The notes beneath the pieces are model-generated. The model had not been told where the DNA came from, searched no databases, and saw nothing but the letters and a program-made list of their open reading frames with translations. From Durusdinium trenchii (lineage: Eukaryota; Sar; Dinophyceae; Suessiales; Symbiodiniaceae): DNA of 64,000 nucleotides. Positions 56,301 to 64,000 of the stretch are shown here, piece by piece. The position numbers were made by a program, and so were the translations under genes. The stretch spans positions 1,721,859 through 1,785,858 of the forward strand of contig CAXAMN010028916.1 of assembly GCA_963970005.1 (NCBI GenBank). The letters are read 5' to 3'. Numbering within the stretch: position 1 is the first letter of the stretch; every line of letters begins with the position of its first letter.

Positions 56301-59300
56301 TAGGCTCCCCCTTCATTTGGGTAGTGGCCGGTGCGAAGTTGTTTTGTCAAGCTTTCCTTCAAACATCGAGCCGATCCCGCCTGTCCAGATTGCACTATAC
56401 TTGTGCGAGCCTATGAAGAAGGACCGCGTGAGGACAAAAGGCCTGACATCACAGAAAGGCCAATGTCATTATTGTATATTTTCAGACGATGTGGTTTTTT
56501 TCCAAATATACACAAGTCGGGCACTGCTCCTGCCTGTCGCCAGGCGTTCGTTTCTGCAAGCCTTCAAAGGTGGCACGATGGACATAGTATCCGTACCTCG
56601 CGACATCATCAAATGCCTCAAAAGCCTACTTGTGATCTCAAGTCAAGGACGTTTGCCACTGCACCGAAACAGTAAAAGGATGTAAAAGGCATGGGCCTTG
56701 TTTGGAGAAAAATCATGCTGTGGCTCACATGTTGTGCACATCGCGGTGTTCAACCATCCCATTGGGATGTATAGCATCTCTTGGCATGGTGACCTGTCCA
56801 TGCTTAGTCGGAGATCCGCTATTTCTTCCGCTGCAGCAATTCATTCGAGCCTCTGGACCATTGAACACTGAGGGCTCGTTCATGTCATTCCTGCCATGTT
56901 AGGTTCTCATGAACATATGAGTCAGCTATGTAGGGCTATGTAGCTGTTCGAAAAAGAAACCCAAAATTCCCAAGGCAAGGGAGTAGAGATAAAAACAAAC
57001 ATACTCCGAAAGGGACCGACGTCGCCTACTAGACAGCTTGTGACAACTTGAAACATCGACTTTTGAAATAACATTCCAGTCGGGCCAAATGTAGGTGTCA
57101 GCGTTGGTGCCGGTGTACTTGTCCAGGGCAAACTGAGACCCCCAATACTCTCGCATAGCTGGGTCCTGAATCAAGATCGCATCGTTGTTGCGCTTTGCAA
57201 GACGTAAACACACCAACGGCTGCAATTCAGGACGGGCAAGCGGACGACGTGTCTTTCCAAAGCCAAGCGGCTGTAAAGTCCGGGTACAGGGATGTCCCCG
57301 GCCAACACCACCTTACGGTGAAGGTCTCTGGCGATCCAACAGCACTCCGTTGGGAAACGCGCCCCCCCCCATGTCGCCGATGTCGCCGCTCGTGTCGTGG
57401 CTCGTGTCACATGACATCACTGGCTCGCTTCGTCTGGTACCAAGGCGCCCCTCAAAGTCTGTCAGGTCAGGCGTGGGATCGTTCACCTTTCGGGGATGCC
57501 ACCTGCCAATCGGAAGATGCGATGCCTCCTGGAACCCCATGCTGGGAAGGTCTGAATTACAGCAAATTCCTGTGCTTCAAGGCATCCGAATCACAACATG
57601 CAGAAAACATGCAAAGCCAGGCTCGGTGTCCTCAACATGTCGGGCGCACGCTCCCTTGTAAGCTGGATTGTCAATTTGGGGAGCAACCCAAGGTCCATCT
57701 TCCTCTGTATTCCACTCCTGCGGTCACTTCAGGGGTTGGAAGAATACATGCTTGAGCAAGCTCTAGAAGCCCTGTGTTTCAGTGCAATTGTGTATTTCAA
57801 AGAACCTCTCTGAGAGTTTGCCAGCAATTTAGTCCAAAAAACATGGCTCTTCGAAAGGCGTGGTTTTGCATGTCCTATCACTTCCTGATTCTCGATTTGA
57901 TGAGCCGTGGATGTTCCAAGCAAACCATGATGCTCCAACTACCCCGGCAAAGGTTTTGACCGTCAGCCGTTCAACCGCACCCATCAAGGTACTTCCGTCA
58001 CATGCAACCTACCTCGAAGTCGCGACCTTCACGCACCCCCTGCTGCTGTGTCGCCCCCCCTCCCCGCAGAAGAGCTCCGGAGGCTGCGTTGCCGTTGGAT
58101 CAGGGATTTTGGTCTCCTCAACCCAATCCGCAGGTTTCACCTGTGCCGCTTTTCAAGGCCACTAAGCTCTGCAAACTGTGCCGGATGAGTTTCACACAAA
58201 TCAAAGGTGAGGAATGACAACAGGAGCAGCTGCTGGGATGTTTGGGTTGCAATGCGTTGAAGTTGTGTTCCCTGGGCTCGCATATGCAACTCAATACAGT
58301 AAATTGGAGTGAATCAGAGATCCAGCAGTGACCTTTCGCTTACAAAACAAGGCAGAACTTTAAAGCACACTATACACCTAGCTCAAATATCACCAAGTTC
58401 CTCACATCTGTCGGATCATCGATCTGCTTGTAGGACACCTTCTTGACAAAAAAGCCTTTGTCCCGCACCTGGCACTGACAAAGCACAGATTTCCAACGTT
58501 GGTCCTTTTGGGGGCAAGGGAGAAGGAAAATCTCAAAAACCATCTGCCATACCTGCCATACCCATGATGCTAGATGAATAGGCCTTGATGAATCTTGATC
58601 GATGAGGACACCTTAGCAGACTAAGCGTCCCTAACCTCTCGATACACGTGGAACTTCTCGTCCTGCAGGTGGCAAACAGTTGCTTACGTCTTCGTTTCAA
58701 GGGTCGTCTTCAGAACTGAAGAAAAAGGGTCGTGACGGACATGGCAAAACAGCCAGACTGTTGCTTGGTATATGGTTAAACGTGGTCGACACTTGCGGGA
58801 TTCGTCCTATCCTGGCAGCCTGCACAAGAGAATGACACGTTGGCAGCAAGGCCGCAAGGCTTTGGCCAACCACAGCAGCGTCAGCGGATGGGAGACCCGT
58901 CCTTCTTGATGTGCGGATCCACCACATTGACAAACTTCCGCCGCTTGGCTGAGATGTTGTCAATCTTAGGTGGTGAATCAACTGTGAGTGTCAACAAGTC
59001 CGGCATCATCATTGAACTAGCAGCTAGCATTTAACGTGGCTGTGTGGGGTGTATCGAGACAACAAAGGAGCGCACCATCTGCTTCGGGTTAGGAAAGGCA
59101 GCCGCATTCCACCTCGGAAGAATTGTGGAAAGCATGTCTATCTCCCTCACTGAAAGTGAATTTGCGACAACCCTCACTTTAAGATTGCAGCGAGAAGTAT
59201 GCTTTGCCATCTGTGTGCTCGATGTCCAGCCTCGTGCTTAAATTCTTCCACTCACAAAAATTGAAGGGCCTGTGTGCAAAGGCTCAAGGACGACTGCTCC

Positions 59301-62300
59301 TGACAGTCCGTCCTGTCAAACTTGTGGTGACCTCACCAGATTCGTCTCAGTCGAATCTGTGTCCCGAGCCAAATCGTGTCATAGGGAATGTCGTACTTGT
59401 CGTACATGCTGTCAACTGTTGCGACATCCTGGAGCCAGTCGGCGAGCCAGTCAGCCCTGGTGGGATGTCCATTTCTCACAAACGGCTGAGCTTAACGAGG
59501 GCGCAACCCCCGCGATTCCTTCTCGCTCATGTAGTTCCAACGGCACTGGTGCTTGCCCAAAGCCCAAAGCCCGGGCATTGGACCATGTCCCGTCAAGTCA
59601 TGGAATTGCCTTGGCTTGGCACTAGGCTCTCTAGGCCCTAGGCTTTTTAGCTGGGGTGGGCAAATCCGTTCTCAACGGGCTTGAGTTTGGACACAAACAC
59701 TCTTCATGCATTCTCATCCGCCATAGTTTCATAGGTGGTCTGAAGCGGTCTCAAACCTTGGCCCCCACACGCTGACACGGTCTTCGGGGTTGGGCCCACC
59801 ATCACAACCGTGTCAAGCACTCCACTTTCACTCGTCCACCATGCATGGGCCTTAGCCAAGGGACTTGAGGTGCGAACATCAAAAACAACATGTGTGTGCC
59901 CAACATCTAAAGGGTCTATCACTGTGGGTCTGGACTATCACTGTGCCCAGAAAATCATCACATGCTGCAATTGTCCATTTCTTGGGGCCACGACCGGACC
60001 GCCCTTGCCATCTGGAGTGTCCCTCTCCAACTTCACAAAGGTCTCCTGAAGTGCCACGCATCTCACAAGTGGACGCAAAGGCTTCGGTTGGAACAAGTAG
60101 TATATGATATATGGCCTCTGGTCGATGGAACCTCAGGCCTGGAGAATGGGAAACCATGTTTGGAGGCCTCTGTCCCTCTTTGGATTGGAACCTTTGCACC
60201 AAACCACGGACGCAAAACCAAGCAGCTACAACATGTTACAACTTCGCTGTTGCAAACCCAGGTTAGGCTGAGTTGTGAGTTGGAGCACAAACTGTAGCGA
60301 ATGCTGGACTGAAGAGGAATCATAAGGCCTATCAACAAGGTAGGCAAAAACAATCTCATTGTTCCTTTGGCTTAGTTTCAGTTTCTCCGTGTTCATTACA
60401 ATAAGCCCACCGCCCCGCCGCTCCGAGGGATTGATCCAGAGAAAACCGGAGGACACGGTCTGGCCCCCTGCCAGCGAAGTCAGCAGTCCGGGCCCCGACT
60501 GAAAGGGATCTGAAAAGCAGCAAAGTGGACGGAGCGTTTCATCATGAAACTAAGAATTCTGTTGGGCCTCTGTTTGGAATCATACCGTGGCTGACTCTTC
60601 AAAAGAGTGCAGAAGAGTTTAGTCCTACGATGCCGCCTTTTACCTGGATGAAAACGCCGATTCTGAGAACGTGAAGACGCAGATTGCTGTCAGACATTTG
60701 GTGGTTTGACAAAGACCTTAGGGATGAAGCCCCAAACATCTGTCGCTACAAATCAAGACAAGAATGTAGAATGCTCTCAAGCCTCCTCCAGTGTCCTTCC
60801 TACCCAGCTTGAGCCCAGCCTCCAAGCCGATGGATGGCCCAAATGATTGGAATGGCACCATAGAGTGCCATGGGCTCGTCGATTTCGTACCTGGCTGGAC
60901 ATGGAAACATCTGAGAAACCGGTTGGACCATCAGTAGCGTCCTTGTTCCTAGTAGCGATGCCAGGAGACCATCAAAGACCCCAGAAGGTTCGGTTGGATG
61001 TTGCCATGCCGTTGGATGGATTCCCCAACACGGCCAACGAGTGTCTTCATCCCCTCGTCCGCTGGCGATCGTCCGCTGCATTTCTAGGAGGCTCCGATTC
61101 ATAGACAAATCCAATCGGTCCCAATGAGAAAAATCATCACTTTGCGCAGTCAGATTGTGACGATCGCAGGAATGGCACGTGCTGTAGCAGTATAGCAGCC
61201 TTCGTTAAAATAAAAAAAAAAGTTCCAAAATGATTGCTAGCCTTGGTGTACGATCATGTTCCAAAAGGGAGCAGTACAATCTCACACAATGGTCACTCGA
61301 ACACGTCCAAGTTGAAGAATCGATAAGGCTCTTGGTAGAAAGGGAGGCTGGCCTTGGTCTGAGGTCTGAAATGGTCTCGCAGCAATCCATTGTGGTTACG
61401 CTGATTCCATGATGGACTGCAGGTGGATGCAGGTGGATTCACATACACCGGTGTCACCGGTGTCACAGAGTGTGTAAAAATGTGGATCTGTCTGAGATCC
61501 GTGCTTTGGTCGCATGTTCTGGAAGACCGAAGAGTGATGGTACGTCACCCTGAGCTTGTGTCAGCAGTGACCAGGCGCATCATTTAAAATGTTTGTGGCT
61601 ACAGTCTAGGCCAGTAGCTGCTTGTAGCTTGCAATAATTCTTGGGATAATGACTCTCATTCAGAAACCAATGCAGTCATATGCAGTCTATAGATGTCTAC
61701 AGCTTGCTTCATGATGTCGGCCCCCGAACACTTCCCACTGAACTTGCCAGACGAGGTGCCAAAAAGCTAACGTCCATTCCCAAAGAGGCAGGGCCTGAGC
61801 AGATCATTCCACTGCTTATCGCAGCACGATTCATTTCAGAATCGCAGCTGAAAATCAGGCAGGCTGACAAGGATTGAGGAATTGACTTTGCAGATCATAT
61901 ATCGGCTGCAGTTGCAATCTCTCATCCACTTGATTTCCAACCAACAGAACATTTTGAAGCCGAAGCAGGCAGTGTTCAAACAAGGATTATCTATCTGAAA
62001 TCATATCTAAATTATTCTAAAGATGTGTATATACTGGAGATAGCAATTCCAGGGCCAAACTTCGTGCATTCTGTCTGAGAAAGAAGACTAGCTGCGGCTA
62101 GCTGTGCTAGACTTAAATCGGAATCCATCTGGCTATTCTAAAGGTCGAAAGACCTCATGTGGTCTCTGATTCGTGAGCCCAGTCCCTTGACGTGCCTCTA
62201 GGCTTTTGGTCTGTGTGGCCACCAAACGGCTCCTCCCAGAGGCCCTGAGTAGGAGAATTGCCACAGAAAATGCTTTCCCTGAGGTGCTGGGGAAACTCTC

Positions 62301-63520
62301 AGTTGGACTGCATAGCATACGTATTATATAACTGATATTGTATTTCTTAGATAGTCCTTTCCACCTTCGAACCATGAGCAGGTGTGCCAAAGCTCGTTCT
62401 CTTGCGTCCATCATTTGTCATCTGCGGCATTGTTCACCAACTTGCATGGACTTGCTACTGACAGTGACTAAACGTTCATAGAAACTCATACACCCCATAC
62501 TCAAAAGACATGCCCCACAAGTGCACCTCTCTAAGCCCTGGGTTTGCACCAATTGGCCAATCTACTTTCAGGACATCTGCGCTTAGAACTGGGTTCCAGC
62601 ACATTTGTGTCCAGTCCATTGGGATGAGCTGCTGCGTCCAGCAACACCTTGGAACAGCGACGAAGGACGGTCTGGAATGCTTCGTCCCACGGCCTGTTGG
62701 GAGAAAAGGAAACAGCATGAGATAGAATAGAATGACTAATGTCTGTCTAGACCTAATTACCTGTAAAAGATTGATCGGCAGCCTCCTTGCAGTCAAGGTG
62801 CCGTGTCTGGTGCTGCCACGGAGGCTGTGTCAGGTGGAAGCCTCTCCTTGAACCAGGGAGCAACGGCTTTTAGAAGCTCCGTGTGGCACAATCGACCTCG
62901 AAACCTTCATCTGACTTCCGAGGCGATGTGCATCTCTTTGTTCTGTGGTGCATTGGCATTGACCATCAAAAGAAAGTCCAAAGTGTTACTGCTTTTGAGG
63001 CTAGGCGCTTGCAATCAGGTTTGTCATTGTTCAAAATAAAATGACTGTATTGCTGATTTGTGGGTGAATTGAATTGTCTAAGTCTCCAATGTTGGATCAA
63101 CTTCGACAGTCTTCCATAGATTCTACTGCTTCAATAGAGCAAAAGGCTGGAAAACATCTCTTCTCTTTGGATTTCCTTGGCACGTTAAAAATCAACCCGC
63201 GGATCTCCGTTGGATTCCGCTACGAAAAACGGGACCGGAGCGGTTTGTCGGGCTCCTTGGGCGTTCGATACCGCTCGAAGTTGAGCATGTTCCGGGCATT
63301 CAGCCTGGCAACTCCATGGATTTCCTCGTCCCGACTCGTCCCGATTTCCTCCCTGACCTTCACTTCATTTTTTGGAAAAGAACTCTGACGGACCTTGAAC
63401 TCTGATGATCTCCCAGTTTTGGAGACGATGCGAGCACGTGGATTTCCACCACCCTGGCCTCTGCAAGATCTGCCCTCCAACGGAGACTTCCAACGCCAAC
63501 GGCGAGTGGTGCAGAATCGC
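53330..63520 (-). CDS. GH31 alpha-glucosidase, glucosidase II alpha-subunit type, at least 28 exons
   Basis: The exons read in the order and phase of glucosidase II alpha, the ER enzyme that removes the two inner alpha-1,3-glucoses from N-glycans. The 5' part (signal peptide, first domain) is not seen and should lie right of 63520, probably outside the window. Recognised exons descend from 63520-63459 to about 53428-53330. Nearly all exons are 27-96 nt. Donors are GC, GA and GT in similar numbers; acceptors are almost all AG|G. Small exons are still missing at about 63.2-61.4 kb (one candidate near 62.54 kb with VHLWGM), 58.4-57.3, 55.8-55.3 and 54.8-54.0 kb. The repeat at 60.93 kb lies in an intron. 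Both catalytic Asp are present, so the enzyme should be active. Confidence 0.93.
53502..57311 (-). CDS. GH31 gene, catalytic core and C-terminal exons
   Basis: Exons: 57311-57272 (WCWPGTSLYPDFT), 57165-57086 (REYWGSQFALDKYTG), 56890-56851 (NDMNEPSVFNGPE, with the nucleophile Asp), 56793-56729 (VTMPRDAIH, VEHRDVHN), 56596-56534 (YGYYVHRATFEGL), 56442-56381 (PFVLTRSFFIGS, IWT), 56143-56097 (GDNYAQWSHLKASIA, with the acid/base Asp), 55866-55798 (LVGADFWLQNPP, diverged from the usual FCGADVGGF), 55323-55269 (YPFLRNHAHLE), 55210-55149 (PRREPYVFDEKTM), 54925-54835 (MLPLWYTLFHRW, VVRPLFWDFL), 53989 to about 53905 (KLDLDSIPAYYRAG), 53659-53608 (DPFTLNVYLNPQTG), 53542-53502 (RLYIDDYRTRTYQ). A further block at about 53428-53330 (GEFRRDFEVFS) continues the C-terminal beta domain. 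Confidence 0.92.
58439..63520 (-). CDS. GH31 gene, N-terminal and early catalytic exons
   Basis: Exons: 63520-63459 (LALEVSVGGQILQ), 63304-63256 (LNARNMLNFERYRTPK), 61352-61297 (EPYRFFNLDVF), 60890-60820 (YEIDEPMALYGAIPIIW), 60467-60424 (SSGFLWINPS), 60045-59962 (ETFVKLERD...), 59850-59771 (WWTSESGVLDTVVMVGPTPK), 59609-59519 (FHDLTGHG, KHQCRWNYMSEK), 59428-59370 (DSMYDKYDIPYDTI), 59230-59192 (LDIEHTDGKAYF), 59112-59076 (WNAAAFPNPKQM), 58964-58902 (RRKFVNVVDPHIKK), 58662-58636 (27 nt, DEKFHVYRE), 58468-58439 (30 nt, VRDKGFFVKK). The landmarks GPTPK, HQCRWNY, DIEHTDGK and VDPHIK are diagnostic for this GH31 branch. Confidence 0.93.
60931..60970. repeat. ACTAGT-family dispersed repeat in a GH31 intron
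   Basis: GTAGCGTCCTTGTTCCTAGT followed by AGCGATGCCAGGAG; the same sequence occurs at 41613-41647. It lies in the intron between exons 61352-61297 and 60890-60820. Confidence 0.8.
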
Positions 63521-63913
63521 CTTCAATGAGCATGGGATGAATCTGGATCCCAAGTCTCAACAGGGGCACATGGTGGCACCGGTTCGAAAGGGCAAAGAGA
63601 GTTTGTTTTCTTGAGCTGGCAGCAACGATCAAACAACACTGACAGCACTCAGAGCTGGATTGCTGTTCTTTCTGGTAGAACACCCCCAAGTGCACTCTCT
63701 TGAACCAACTAAAGCAACTAAAGAGTGGGTGTGTCTCAAAGACAGGCCACCCTGGGAAGACAATTCAACAAGATGATGGTGATGAAGCTGCAGCAGTTTT
63801 GGAAATGGGCCTGGTGCTATCAGGTGATCAGGTCCGTGGCTGGACCCGCCAGTCGAGTAAACGTGATGCTAAAGAATAAACTATAAAAGCAAAAATGCGT
63901 CAGTTGTTTACCT

Positions 63914-63982
63914 AACAGCGATGGCCTCCCAACCTGAAAGCGATGGCCTCCAACCTATTAGCGATGGCCTCCAACCTAATGG
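63914..63982. repeat. Tandem GCGATGGCCTCCAACCT units
   Basis: Three units of AGCGATGGCCTCC(C)AACCT in a row. This is the same unit found twice in the 114-nt kinase intron and next to the pfkB acceptor. It lies 5' of the first recognised GH31 exon, so probably in another GH31 intron. Confidence 0.85.
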
Positions 63983-64000
63983 TCGTAGGCAAGGAGAGTA

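Overview
The window looks like nuclear DNA of a dinoflagellate, most likely a member of the Symbiodiniaceae. The evidence is: genes split into many very short exons (down to 26-30 nt); introns that start with GC or GA about as often as GT and end in AG followed by G; nearly all recognised genes on one strand; a 15-nt match to the 3' part of the dinoflagellate spliced leader; an intron carrying a short repeat between direct repeats; and a Copia element of the divergent type common in these genomes. All recognised genes are on the minus strand, so they read from right to left. Exons below were found by reading frame, family motifs and phase matching between exons, not by alignment, so some boundaries are approximate.

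Layout from left to right. At 1-635 is the acidic N-terminus of an unidentified protein that runs off the edge. At 1618-9882 is a complete Ty1/Copia LTR retrotransposon with identical 183-bp LTRs. Its Pol carries a methyltransferase-like block between protease and integrase, and a membrane/coiled-coil/Cys-His tail after RNase H. A frame change splits it into two ORFs inside the integrase. At 9.9-15 kb I recognise no gene. At 15.0-16.7 kb is a four-exon gene with a ubiquitin-like start. At 17.7-17.9 kb are two exons of glycyl-tRNA synthetase. At 18.4-20.0 kb is an intronless ubiquitin-like/ankyrin gene.

From 22.7 to at least 38.2 kb a single gene encodes a voltage-sensor/ion-channel-like membrane part fused to a class III adenylyl cyclase. 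Its 3.2-kb intron between exons at 30.8 and 27.6 kb holds a complete-looking five-exon protein kinase gene on the same strand. One kinase intron (114 nt) lies between 13-bp direct repeats and carries a copy of a dispersed ACTAGT-type repeat. The same repeat occurs in introns of the cyclase, a pfkB sugar kinase and a GH31 glucosidase.

At 41.0-41.5 kb are exons of an unknown gene, and at 43.25-44.5 kb the C-terminal half of a pfkB-family kinase. Between 44.8 and 50.2 kb is a repeat block: a trinucleotide microsatellite, eight copies of a long-hairpin inverted repeat, tRNA-Arg-like SINE copies, a 400-N gap and a relict spliced leader. At 50.9-52.6 kb are exons of unknown genes. From 53.3 kb to at least 63.5 kb is a GH31 alpha-glucosidase gene resembling glucosidase II alpha. 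It has at least 28 exons, and its 5' end lies to the right of 63.5 kb or outside the window.

Together the genes look like ordinary cellular functions (cAMP signalling, ER glycoprotein trimming, translation, sugar phosphorylation) in a one-directional gene block that has been invaded by retroelements, hairpin repeats and intron-borne repeats.
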